A DNA stretch of 39,038 nt from Desulfarculus sp. Its GTDB lineage: Bacteria > Desulfobacterota > Desulfarculia > Desulfarculales > Desulfarculaceae. The notes below the pieces were generated by a model. That model had not been told where the DNA came from. It made no database searches and was given only the letters and a program-made list of their open reading frames with translations. Position 1 is the stretch's first letter. The number at the start of each line of letters is the position of its first letter. Shown piece by piece: positions 1-7,926 of this stretch. Both the position numbers and the translations under genes were made by a program. The stretch lies in NCBI GenBank assembly GCA_016218705.1, contig JACRDC010000065.1, positions 1 through 39,038 on the forward strand, in the 5' to 3' direction.

Positions 1-253
1 CCCTGCCGGTGCCCTAAGAATGGCCGGGCTAAGAGCGGGACACGGGGCTTGGGCGGCCAGAAAACCAAAGCTCGCCGGCCAGAGGATGCCCGGATCAAGG
101 GGCAACAACCTAATACTGTATGATTGTCATTAAATTGGTATGATACAGATAAAAAACGCGGGCAGGGGCGAGTGCCTCGCCTCCCGGCCCGGGTCGGATG
201 ATACCGTGATATTGGCCGGAGCCGCCGGCTCCCGCTGCCAGCTTGCTGAAAAC

Positions 254-336
254 CGGGTGCGGGGATAAACCCCGCCCCCAGGAAGACCAGGGCAACTCTC
301 AGCTTTTCTTCGTAGGGGAGGGGTTTATCCCCTCCC
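254..336. repeat. Palindromic intergenic repeat, copy 1 of 2 (83 bp)
   Basis: Two inverted units face each other: 254-281 contains GGGGATAAACCCCGCCCC and 312-336 contains the reverse-oriented GGGGAGGGGTTTATCCCC. They are separated by about 30 nt. Each unit is itself a dyad around the ATAAA core, so both small hairpins and one long hairpin can form. The same arrangement with the same spacing recurs at 13949-14030. The dispersed, extragenic, 3'-end location resembles REP/BIME-type repeats. Confidence 0.7.
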
Positions 337-415
337 GTGTATTTTAAGCTGCGGCAGCCCCTCAACGGGAGCCGGCGGCTTGCGCCAGGGGCACGGCGCC
401 CCCCGACCCGTTTAT

Positions 416-449
416 GCCCGCCGCGGCTCGCGGCCCAGCCGCGGCGGGC
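416..449 (-). terminator. GC-rich hairpin after the chemoreceptor gene
   Basis: Perfect 13-bp stem GCCCGCCGCGGCT (416-428) pairing with 437-449 around an 8-nt loop. It starts 13 nt past the stop codon of the minus-strand chemoreceptor gene. There is no clear U-tract after it, so it may protect the 3' end or assist termination rather than be a classical intrinsic terminator. Confidence 0.45.
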
Positions 450-462
450 GGCTAGCTCGTGG

Positions 463-2304
463 CTAGCGGCCCTGGATGAGGCCGCGCATGATCTCCACCT
501 GGCCCTTGAGGTGCATGGCCTGGGCGCTCATCTCTTCGCTGGCGCTTGCCGACTCCTCGGCGTTGGCCGCGCTCTGCTGGGTGCCTTGGCTGATGAGCCC
601 GATGGCCGAGCCCACCTGCTCGATGTCGCTGAGCTGGCCCTGGCTGGCGGCGGCGATCTCGCCCACCAGCACGGTGACGGCCTGCACGTCCGTGGCCACC
701 TTGGCGTAGAGATGGTCGGTCTCCTCCACCACGCCCGAGCCCGCCTTTATCTTGCGCAGGATGTCCTCCACCAGGGCGTGGGTGTTGCGGCTGGCCTCGG
801 CCGAGCGCATGGCCAGGTTGCGCACCTCCTCGGCCACCACGGCGAAGCCGGCCCCCGCCTCTCCCGCCCGGGCCGCCTCCACGGCGGCGTTCAGGGCCAG
901 CAGGTTGATCTGGAAGGCGATGGCGTCTATGGTCTGCACCACCTTGACCACGTTGTCGCCGGCCACCGTGGTTTCGCGCATGGACAGGATCAGGGCCTTC
1001 ATGGATTGGTTGGCGCCTTGCAGGTTGGCGGTACCCTGGCGGCTGTGCTGTGCGGCTTCCTGGGCGCTCACTGAATTCTGCTGGGCGCGGCCGGTGGTCT
1101 CGGACAGGGCGGCGCTGATCTGCTCCAGGGAGCCGGCCTGGCTGCTGGCGCTGTCGGCCAGGGACTGGCTGGCGGCGCTGACCTGCCCGGCGGCGGCGGT
1201 CATCTGCTGGGACATGTCGTCCAACTCGGTGATAGCCCGGTTGATGGGCCCAGCCAGACGGTGGGCGAAAAGCCAGGCTCCCGGCACGGTCAGGAGCACG
1301 CAGACCAGGGCGGCCAGGGCCAGAAGCTTAATCATCTGCCAGGCGTTGCGCTGGGCGGCCTCCTTGGAGTACAGGCAGGCGATGGCCGCCAGGCGCTTGC
1401 CGCCTGCGCCCAAGCCCAGCAGGCCCTCGTAATAGCTGGTCTGCTCCACCTGGACTTCGGCTAGGTGGCTGTCATACTTCTCGGGCGCGGAGTCCCAGTT
1501 GCGGCTGGGCTTGGCCAGGCCGGGCACGGTGCCCACGCTCAGCCCCTGGCTGGTGTAGATGTTCACGCCGGTGCCGCTTAGCCTGGCCAGACGCCGCACC
1601 TGGGCCTGATCCAGACGCACCAGGGCCACCACCAGCCCCACGGTCTTGGTCTCAAAGGCCTTGGTCTCACGGTTGTAGACCTCGCCCAGCACCGGGGCCT
1701 GGGCCGCCAGGCACAGCGTCTGGCCCTCCAGGACCAGGGTGCTGGCGCCCTTCTCCAGGCCTTGGGCGGCCCGGGTCTGGGGGAACTCGCCGCCGGGGGA
1801 GCCGCTCTCCTGCCATTCGTTGATGCCCAGTTCCTCGCCGGGCTTGACCAGCTTGAAACGGCGCTGGTACTGGGGTTGGGTCTGGGAGTAGCCCAGGAGC
1901 ACGCCGCCGTCCTGGCTGACGCCCCAGGCCATGAGCTCCCCCTCGGGTCCGTAGATGGCCGCCTTCCATAGGCCCTGGGCCTTGACCGAGTTCTCCAGGG
2001 TCTGCACCACCTCCCCGTAGGTGGGGCGCAGCTCGGGCTCCTTGGTCTTGCCGCTATACTCGGCCAGGTACTTGAGGTTGACCGGGATTTTATCCATGCC
2101 GGCCAGTTGCACCACGCCGCTGGCCAGCTTGGCCTGCCCGGCGGCCAACTCCTCCTGGATCAGACCGAAGGAATTGCCGATCACCTCGCGGGCGGCCTCG
2201 CCGCTTTGACGCACCAGGATGAAATAGGCGGCCGCCGTGGACACGGCCATGACCGCGGTCACCAAAAGCACGGACATCAGCATCAGCCGGTTGCGCAGGT
2301 TCAT
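463..2304 (-). CDS. Methyl-accepting chemotaxis protein
   Basis: Transmembrane chemoreceptor that would relay ligand binding to CheA/CheW and bias flagellar or other motility. The 613-residue protein has a membrane segment at about 8-31, a large periplasmic sensor (about 32-322, Cache-like by size and position, exact family not assigned), a second membrane segment at about 324-347, a short HAMP-like stretch and a long coiled-coil signalling domain. The conserved hairpin tip lies at about 470-505, with the typical [19 protein letters not shown] motif. There is no C-terminal NWETF-type CheR-binding pentapeptide: the protein ends GLIQGR. A GGGAGA ribosome-binding site precedes the ATG. The gene lies downstream of the Liv operon on the same strand but is separated from it by 275 bp with a strong hairpin, so it is probably its own unit. 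The ligand is unknown; proximity to the transporter makes the transported acid one candidate (inference). Confidence 0.95.
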   Translation of the reverse strand: MNLRNRLMLMSVLLVTAVMAVSTAAAYFILVRQSGEAAREVIGNSFGLIQEELAAGQAKLASGVVQLAGMDKIPVNLKYLAEYSGKTKEPELRPTYGEVVQTLENSVKAQGLWKAAIYGPEGELMAWGVSQDGGVLLGYSQTQPQYQRRFKLVKPGEELGINEWQESGSPGGEFPQTRAAQGLEKGASTLVLEGQTLCLAAQAPVLGEVYNRETKAFETKTVGLVVALVRLDQAQVRRLARLSGTGVNIYTSQGLSVGTVPGLAKPSRNWDSAPEKYDSHLAEVQVEQTSYYEGLLGLGAGGKRLAAIACLYSKEAAQRNAWQMIKLLALAALVCVLLTVPGAWLFAHRLAGPINRAITELDDMSQQMTAAAGQVSAASQSLADSASSQAGSLEQISAALSETTGRAQQNSVSAQEAAQHSRQGTANLQGANQSMKALILSMRETTVAGDNVVKVVQTIDAIAFQINLLALNAAVEAARAGEAGAGFAVVAEEVRNLAMRSAEASRNTHALVEDILRKIKAGSGVVEETDHLYAKVATDVQAVTVLVGEIAAASQGQLSDIEQVGSAIGLISQGTQQSAANAEESASASEEMSAQAMHLKGQVEIMRGLIQGR

Positions 2305-2400
2305 CGCCTGGTCTCTCCCTTGGCCACGCCACCGCCTCTCCGGGGACCCGGCGCGCGGGTTCCCGGAGGCGGACGGGGGCAGGCCGTTTCCCCGCGCCCA

Positions 2401-2440
2401 GGGGCGGGCCGGCGCGCGGGGCAGGCGGCCGGCCCGCCCC
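2401..2440 (-). terminator. Strong hairpin between livF and the chemoreceptor gene
   Basis: Perfect 13-bp stem GGGGCGGGCCGGC (2401-2413) with 2428-2440, 14-nt loop, 140 bp beyond the livF stop codon in the direction of transcription. It has no U-tract. It probably marks the 3' boundary of the Liv operon transcript. The rest of 2305-2579 shows no gene and no clear promoter. Confidence 0.4.
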
Positions 2441-2579
2441 GAGACGCCGGGGCGTGGTCGTGAGAGGGGATGGGTTCGCGGTCAGGAGGGCGCGGCCTGC
2501 TCCCCCCTTGGGCAGGCGCGCGCCCCCTCGTGGCGCCGGGTCCCGGGGCCGGGACCGGCGCTCACAGCCCCGCTGGGGC

Positions 2580-3329
2580 CTACAGCCCCAGGTAGGTCTT
2601 GCGGATCACCTCGTCCTGCAGCAGGTCGTCGCCCTTGCCCTGGGCGATGATGCGCCCCGAGGAGAGCACGTAGTTGCGGTCGGTCAGGCTGAAGACCGAA
2701 GCCACCTCCTGCTCCACCAGCAGGATGGTCACGCCGGTCCGGCGAATCTCCACGATCTTGTTGAACACCTCCTGGCGCATCAGGGGCGCCAGGCCGGTGG
2801 AGGGCTCGTCAATGCACAACAGCTTGGGCCGCGACATCAGGGCCCGGCCCACGGCAAGCATCTGCTGTTCGCCGCCGGAGAGAGTGCCCGAGACCTGGCC
2901 CAGGCGCTTTTTCAGAACCGGGAAGAGCTGGAAGACCTTGTCCAGGTCATCCTGCACCTGGCCCTTGCCGCCGAAGAGGTAGGCGCCGGCCATGAGGTTG
3001 TCCTGCACGCTCATCTCGCGAAAAGGCCGGCGCCGCTCCGGGCAGTGCACCAGGCCCAGGCGCACGATCTCGTGGGCCGGCGTCTGGCTTATGGGTTTGC
3101 CCTCAAAAAGCACATCGCCCTCGATGGTGACCTCGCCGCCGGTGGTGCCGCGCTTCATGCGCTTTTCCCAGGCCACCAGGCCGGTGATGGCGCGCAGCAC
3201 CGTGGACTTGCCCGCGCCGTTGGGCCCCACCAGGCTCACCAGCTCACCGGTGTCCACCTTTAGGGAGATGCCGTTAAGTATCATGGCCTTGTCATAGCAG
3301 ACCGTCAGGTTGTTGACCTCTAGCAGCAC
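2580..3329 (-). CDS. livF: Liv-type ABC transporter ATP-binding protein LivF
   Basis: One of two ATPase subunits of a branched-chain-amino-acid-type (HAAT family) importer; it hydrolyses ATP at the cytoplasmic face to drive uptake. The 249-residue length is normal for LivF. Walker A GPNGAGKST is at 35-43, the ABC signature LSGGEQQML at 150-158 and Walker B LLCIDEP at 170-176; the C-terminus ends in the family-typical YLGL. The start is a GTG at 3329 that directly abuts the livG stop codon (TAA-GTG), with GGGAGG seven bases upstream. This points to translational coupling. It is the last gene of the five-gene operon. Members of this family also import aromatic and aliphatic carboxylic acids, so the name does not fix the substrate. 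Confidence 0.95.
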   Translation of the reverse strand: MLLEVNNLTVCYDKAMILNGISLKVDTGELVSLVGPNGAGKSTVLRAITGLVAWEKRMKRGTTGGEVTIEGDVLFEGKPISQTPAHEIVRLGLVHCPERRRPFREMSVQDNLMAGAYLFGGKGQVQDDLDKVFQLFPVLKKRLGQVSGTLSGGEQQMLAVGRALMSRPKLLCIDEPSTGLAPLMRQEVFNKIVEIRRTGVTILLVEQEVASVFSLTDRNYVLSSGRIIAQGKGDDLLQDEVIRKTYLGL

Positions 3330-4097
3330 TTAGACGCCTCCCTTGCCCAGATAGGCCTCGATCACCTCGGGGTTCTTCACGATCTCCTGGGGAGGCCCGT
3401 CGGCGATGATGGTGCCGAAGTCGAGCACCACGATGCGGTCCACGATCTTCATGAGCTGTTGCAGCTTGTGCTCGATGATTATCATGGCCGGACCCTCGGA
3501 GTGCAGGCGGCCGAAGCGCCCACCCTTGTGCAGCCGGGCGATGGACTTGGCCATGAGGTCGGTCTCGGCGGGGCTCAGGCCCCCGAAGGGCTCGTCCAAC
3601 AAGAGCAGTTCGGGCTCGGTGGCCACGGCCCGCGCCACCTCCAGGCGCTTGAGGTCGCCCTGGCTCAGGGTGGATGCCTTCTCCAGCGCCATGTCGGAGA
3701 TGCCGGCGAACTCCAGCGCGTCCATGGCCTTGGCCTCCACCTTCTTGACCCACTCGCCGCGCTTCATGGAGCGGGGGCTGAGACAGGAGACCATCACGTT
3801 GGCGATGATGGGCAGCCGGCGAAAAGGGCGCATGTTCTGGAAGGTGGGGGCGATGCCCTTGTTGACGATCTCCCAGGTCTTCTTACCGGTGATGTCCTCG
3901 CCCTTGAACAGCACCTTGCCCGAGTCGGGCTTGAGTATGCCGGTGATCAGCCGCAACAGGGTGGTCTTGCCGGCGCCATTGGGGCCGATCAACCCCAGCA
4001 CCTCCTTGCGGTCCAGGTTGAAGCTGACGCTGTTGGTGGCGGTCAGCCCGCCGAAGTTCTTGTGCAGGTCGTGCACTTCCAGGAAGGACTCGGCCAT
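3330..4097 (-). CDS. livG: Liv-type ABC transporter ATP-binding protein LivG
   Basis: Second ATPase subunit of the importer, expected to pair with LivF under the LivH/LivM permease dimer. 255 residues; Walker A GPNGAGKTT at 38-46, a slightly unusual signature LSQGD (144-148, where LSGGE/LSGGQ is usual), Walker B LLLLDEP at 164-170, and the switch histidine in IIIEHKL. A short insertion (ARLHKGGRFGRLHSEGP) sits between Walker B and the switch histidine, so the D-loop region is longer than in a standard LivG. The GAGGAGG ribosome-binding site lies within the last codons of the upstream permease-ligase fusion gene, which ends 4 nt before this ATG, so the two are probably translationally coupled. 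Confidence 0.95.
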   Translation of the reverse strand: MAESFLEVHDLHKNFGGLTATNSVSFNLDRKEVLGLIGPNGAGKTTLLRLITGILKPDSGKVLFKGEDITGKKTWEIVNKGIAPTFQNMRPFRRLPIIANVMVSCLSPRSMKRGEWVKKVEAKAMDALEFAGISDMALEKASTLSQGDLKRLEVARAVATEPELLLLDEPFGGLSPAETDLMAKSIARLHKGGRFGRLHSEGPAMIIIEHKLQQLMKIVDRIVVLDFGTIIADGPPQEIVKNPEVIEAYLGKGGV

Positions 4098-4101
4098 GGC
4101 T

Positions 4102-6927
4102 TTACGCCTCCTCGGTCTGTTCGCGCAGCTCGCGGCGGGAGACCTTGCCCACGTCGGTCTTGGGCAGCTCGCCGCGGAACTCGATGATCTGCGGCACCTT
4201 GTAGTGGGCCAGCTTCTCGCGGCACCAGGCCATCAGCTCCTCCTCGGAGAGCTTGCCGCGGGCCTCGGCCTGGCAGACCACGTAGGCCTTGATGAGCTGT
4301 CCCACCTTGGGGTCGGGCACGCCCACCACGCCGGCGGCCTTGACCTGGGGGTGGCTGTAGAGCACCTCCTCCACGTGCTTGGCGAAGACCGAGTAACCCC
4401 GGTGCTTGATGAGGTCGCGCTTGCGGTCAAAGAAGTGGAAGTAACCCTCCTCGTCCATGCGCACCAGGTCGCCGGTGCGCAGCCAGGTGCGCCCCTCCAG
4501 CTCTATCATGGTTTCCAGGTTGTCCTTGGGGCGCTGCCAGTAGCCCTGCATGACGTTGGGGCCGCTGACGATCAGCTCGCCCACCTGGCCCACGGGCATG
4601 AACTCCAGGCTCTCCACGTCCACCACGGCGGCGTCCACATTGGGGATGGGCAGGCCGAAGGAGCCCTTCTTGGGCCGCTCCAGGGGGTTGGTGTGGGTCA
4701 CGGCCGCCGTCTCGGTCATGCCGTAGCCCTGGGTGATCTTGCTGCCGGTGCGGCGCTCCCAGCCCTCCACGGTGGTGGCTTGCAGGGTGTCGGCCCCGCA
4801 GACCAGCACCTTCAGGCGCCGCCAGTTGACGCGGTCGGTCTTCTCGTATTCCTTGAGGTGCTCGTAGAGGGTGGGCACCCCGTAGAAGGCCGATGCGTCG
4901 TAGCGCTCCATGGCTCCCAGTATCTCGTCCATCTCCGGGGTGGTGAACAGCACCAGGGTGTGGCCGCGTATCAGGCCGGTGAGCATGATGACCACCTGGC
5001 CGTAGATGTGGAACAAGGGCAGGAAGGCGATGGCCGTTTCCTGGCCGTCCTTGAACTTGTGCTCCCAGAAGGCCAGGGCCTGGGCCTGGCAGGCCACGAT
5101 GTTGCGGTGGGTAATCATGGCCGCCTTGGGATGGCCGGTGGTGCCGCCGGTGTAGGGCAGGGCCGCCAGGTCGGTCTGGGGATCAATGGTAACCTGGGGC
5201 GCCTGGGGCGGGCTGTTCTTGATGAGGTCCTGGAACTTGACCAGTCCGGCCTGGGCGATCTTGGCCGCGTCGGGCACGTGCAGGCCGCCGTAGGCCTTTT
5301 GCAGGAGCTTGTTGGCCACCATCTTCTTGATGCCGGGCAGGTACTCGTCCACGGCGGTGATGACGACCTTGTCCAGCGGCACGCCGGCCTTCTCCACGTT
5401 GTCGTAGAGGATGTCCTGGCAGACCACCATGCGGGCGCCGCTGTCCTTGAGCTGATGCGCCACCTCCTGGCTGGTGTACACCGGGCTGACCGGCGTGACC
5501 ACGCCGCCGGCCTTGAGCGTGCCCAGGTAGGCGATTACGTACTGGGGGCAGTTGAGCAGCAGAAGCGCCACGCGGTCGCCCTTTTTCAGCCCCAGATTGG
5601 CCAGGCCGGCCGCGAAACGGTTGGCCAGGTCCTGCAATTCTTTGTAGGTGATCTTGGTGCCATAAAAGATCAGGGCGTTCTTGCCCGCGAACTTTTGCGC
5701 CGACCTGTCGAACATCTGGGGCACCGAGTCCGGGGGTATGTCCATGAACTCGGTTGCGCCCGGCGGGTAGAACTTGAGCCAGGGCTTGGCCAGGTAGCTC
5801 TGCTCGCTGGCGGTGGTGACGGCGGCCTCGTCCTGTTCCTCGGTGGCGGCCGAGGCGCGCACCTCGCCGGCCAGGCTGGCGTCGCAGACCCGGCAGCGCC
5901 CCCGGGAGCGGGCGTTGCGCGCCTTGCAGCGCGGACACTCGGTCTCCAGGCGGTCGCGCAGCCAGGGCACCAGGCCCTCGGGCATGAAGAGCAGCGTGAC
6001 CAGCACCAGGCCAGCGAAGACGAACATGCGCAGCTCGGGCAGGCCTGGGAAGCTCTCCTGCACCGCCCGGAGCACCTCCATCAGGGGGTTGAGGAGAAAG
6101 ACACCCACCACCGGACCGTAGATGGAGACCATGCCGCCGAAGACCGACCAGATAATGACCTGGAAGGAGAGCGACACCTCCAGGGCGGAGGGGCCGGCCA
6201 GGCGCATGAAGTGGGCGTAGAGTCCGCCGGCGATGCCGGCGAAGAAGCCGCTCAGGCAAAAAGCAAGAAGCTTGTAACGGGTGGTGTTGATGCCCGCGGC
6301 CCGGGCGGCCAACTCGTCCTCGCGGATGGCGTGCAGGATGATGCCGGTGTTGGAGTCGGTGATTTTCCACATCACCAGGCAGCAGGCCAGCATCACGACG
6401 TTGATGAGGTAGTAGTCGGAGGTGCGCGAAGAGGTCAACCGCGTCAGGCCCGACAGGCCCAGCTCGCCGCCGGTGACGCCGGGGAAGGCGAAGACCAGGC
6501 CCATGAGGATGATGGGGAAGGCCAGGGTGGTAAGCGCCAGGTAGGAGCCCTTGAGTCTCAGGCAGGGGATGCCCACCACCAGGCCCGTGAGTACCCCGCC
6601 CACCGCCCCCAGCGGGATGGAAAGCCAGGGCGGCAGGCCCAGGTTGAGGTTAAGCAGGGCCGTGACATAGGCCGAGACGCCGAAGAACAGGGCGTGGCCG
6701 AAGTTCATCTGCCCGGTGAAGCCCGAAAGCAGGTCCCAACTGGCGGCCAGGATGGCGAAGATGGCCGTGAGGATGACCACGCGCAGGATGTAGTAGTCCT
6801 GGGTCAGCACCGGCAGGAGCAGAAGCAGGGGCACCAGCACCAAAAGCGCCACGCGGCTGGGCAAGACCAGCACCTCGCGGCGCAGGATGTTCAGGAAGCG
6901 GCGGATGTAGGATTTGAGCAGACCCAT
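4102..6927 (-). CDS. LivM permease fused through a zinc ribbon to an acyl-CoA synthetase
   Basis: Single uninterrupted frame of 941 codons. Residues 1-328 are a LivM-type ABC permease with multiple membrane segments and the family pattern SGFTGQMNFGHALFFGVSAY near 68-87. Residues 331-348 form a zinc-ribbon motif with CPRC (331-334) and CRVC (345-348). A short acidic linker (about 352-387) follows. Residues about 388-941 are a complete AMP-forming acyl-CoA ligase: P-loop YTGGTTGHPKAA at 592-603, YGMTET at 735-740, TGD at 818-820 and the C-terminal PKTDVGKVSRR with the predicted catalytic lysine K928. The ligase part would make acyl-CoA from a carboxylate, ATP and CoA on the cytoplasmic side, right at the exit of the permease. 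No methionine sits at the natural start of the ligase part, which argues against separate translation. The ATG at 6927 is 2 nt past the livH stop and is preceded by GAGGAGG. The substrate class (fatty, aromatic or hydroxy acid) is not readable from the sequence. Confidence 0.93.
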   Translation of the reverse strand: MGLLKSYIRRFLNILRREVLVLPSRVALLVLVPLLLLLPVLTQDYYILRVVILTAIFAILAASWDLLSGFTGQMNFGHALFFGVSAYVTALLNLNLGLPPWLSIPLGAVGGVLTGLVVGIPCLRLKGSYLALTTLAFPIILMGLVFAFPGVTGGELGLSGLTRLTSSRTSDYYLINVVMLACCLVMWKITDSNTGIILHAIREDELAARAAGINTTRYKLLAFCLSGFFAGIAGGLYAHFMRLAGPSALEVSLSFQVIIWSVFGGMVSIYGPVVGVFLLNPLMEVLRAVQESFPGLPELRMFVFAGLVLVTLLFMPEGLVPWLRDRLETECPRCKARNARSRGRCRVCDASLAGEVRASAATEEQDEAAVTTASEQSYLAKPWLKFYPPGATEFMDIPPDSVPQMFDRSAQKFAGKNALIFYGTKITYKELQDLANRFAAGLANLGLKKGDRVALLLLNCPQYVIAYLGTLKAGGVVTPVSPVYTSQEVAHQLKDSGARMVVCQDILYDNVEKAGVPLDKVVITAVDEYLPGIKKMVANKLLQKAYGGLHVPDAAKIAQAGLVKFQDLIKNSPPQAPQVTIDPQTDLAALPYTGGTTGHPKAAMITHRNIVACQAQALAFWEHKFKDGQETAIAFLPLFHIYGQVVIMLTGLIRGHTLVLFTTPEMDEILGAMERYDASAFYGVPTLYEHLKEYEKTDRVNWRRLKVLVCGADTLQATTVEGWERRTGSKITQGYGMTETAAVTHTNPLERPKKGSFGLPIPNVDAAVVDVESLEFMPVGQVGELIVSGPNVMQGYWQRPKDNLETMIELEGRTWLRTGDLVRMDEEGYFHFFDRKRDLIKHRGYSVFAKHVEEVLYSHPQVKAAGVVGVPDPKVGQLIKAYVVCQAEARGKLSEEELMAWCREKLAHYKVPQIIEFRGELPKTDVGKVSRRELREQTEEA

Positions 6928-6929
6928 GG

Positions 6930-7799
6930 CTAACGCTCCTCCTCGAAGGACACCCCAAAGAGCCCCTCGGGGCGGATGAGCAGCACCAGGATCATCACCG
7001 ACAGGGCCACCGAGTCCTTGAGGAAGGAGCCCATGGGCAGCATGAACACCACCAGCGACTCGGCGAAGCCCAGGATGTAGGCCCCCACGAAGCTACCCTC
7101 GATGCTGCCCAGGCCTCCCAGCACCACGATGGCCAGCATCATGATCAGGGGGTGCATCCACATGGTGGGTTCCACGGTGATCAGGGGCACCACGATGGCC
7201 CCGGTCATGGCCGCCAGGCCCACCGAGACGGCCACGGTCAATAGGGCCACGCGGTTTACGTCCATGCCCATGAGGTTGGCCACCTCGCGGTCCTGGGCCG
7301 TGGAACGCAGGGCCAGGCCCAGGCGGGTCTGCATGAGGAAAAAGCGCACGCCCACCAGCATCACCAGCGAAAGGCCCAGGGCCAAAAGATGCTGGTAGGT
7401 GATCTTGGCACCCATGATCGTCAGATAGCCGTCCACCAGGGGCGGCACGCCCAGGTAGTGCCCGCCGAAGCTCATGAGGAAAACCTCTTGCAGCATCATG
7501 GCCACCGCGATGGTGGCGATGAGCACCGCGGCCTCGTGCTCCTGGATGGGCTGGATGAACAGGCGGTAGACCACAAGCCCCAAGAGCACCGTCAGCACCA
7601 CCGCGGCGGCCATGGCCAGCAGGAGGGGCAGCCCCATGAGCTTGCTGCCTATGTAGATGAGATAGGCCGCGGTCATGAACAGCGCGGTGTGGGCTATGTT
7701 GATGATGCGCGCCACGCCCAGCACCAGCGAGAAGCCGATGGCCAGCAGGGCGTAGACGCTGCCCTTGATGAGTCCGTCTATGATGATGTCCAGGAGCAT
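6930..7799 (-). CDS. livH: Liv-type ABC transporter permease LivH
   Basis: Inner-membrane permease subunit expected to pair with the LivM part of the fusion protein. From the ATG at 7799 the protein is 289 residues, the usual LivH length, and starts MLLDIIIDGLIKGSVYALLA, a typical first LivH helix. The frame stays open further upstream but would run into the binding-protein gene and has no protein character, so 7799 is preferred. About eight hydrophobic segments are visible. The motif GGLGSIEGSFVGAYILGFAE near the C-terminus is characteristic of the family. The gene ends 2 nt before the fusion gene starts. The 127-bp gap to the upstream binding-protein gene carries a hairpin. Confidence 0.93.
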   Translation of the reverse strand: MLLDIIIDGLIKGSVYALLAIGFSLVLGVARIINIAHTALFMTAAYLIYIGSKLMGLPLLLAMAAAVVLTVLLGLVVYRLFIQPIQEHEAAVLIATIAVAMMLQEVFLMSFGGHYLGVPPLVDGYLTIMGAKITYQHLLALGLSLVMLVGVRFFLMQTRLGLALRSTAQDREVANLMGMDVNRVALLTVAVSVGLAAMTGAIVVPLITVEPTMWMHPLIMMLAIVVLGGLGSIEGSFVGAYILGFAESLVVFMLPMGSFLKDSVALSVMILVLLIRPEGLFGVSFEEER

Positions 7800-7883
7800 G
7801 GCCACCCCCGTCCGACTCCCCGTGGGCATGAACCCAGGGGGCGAACCGTGTGCGAATCGGTCAAGACCGGCCACCCGGGCGCC

Positions 7884-7901
7884 CCCGGCCGTTGGGCCGG
7901 G
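7884..7901 (-). other. Hairpin between binding-protein and livH genes
   Basis: CCCGGCC (7884-7890) pairs with GGCCGGG (7895-7901) around GTTG, 26 nt past the stop codon of the binding-protein gene. In transporter operons, hairpins at this place often stabilise the upstream mRNA so that more binding protein than permease is made. That role is inferred here from position. Confidence 0.35.
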
Positions 7902-7926
7902 AGGCTCCGGGGCTATTGGCGGGCCG

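Larger units (their letters stand above)
1..462. other. Intergenic region downstream of the chemoreceptor gene
   Basis: No convincing gene is seen in this stretch. The short open frames lack ribosome-binding sites and recognisable protein character. It holds an AT-rich patch near 110-155, an 83-bp inverted-repeat element (254-336) and a strong GC hairpin next to the stop codon of the chemoreceptor gene (416-449). Confidence 0.6.

Noticed and set aside
3406-6933. Very long plus-strand open frame opposite the Liv genes
   Set aside because: It lies antisense to well-supported livG and the permease-ligase fusion, has low-complexity G/A/H/L/V/Q-rich translation and no ribosome-binding site. Long antisense frames are common in such GC-rich DNA.
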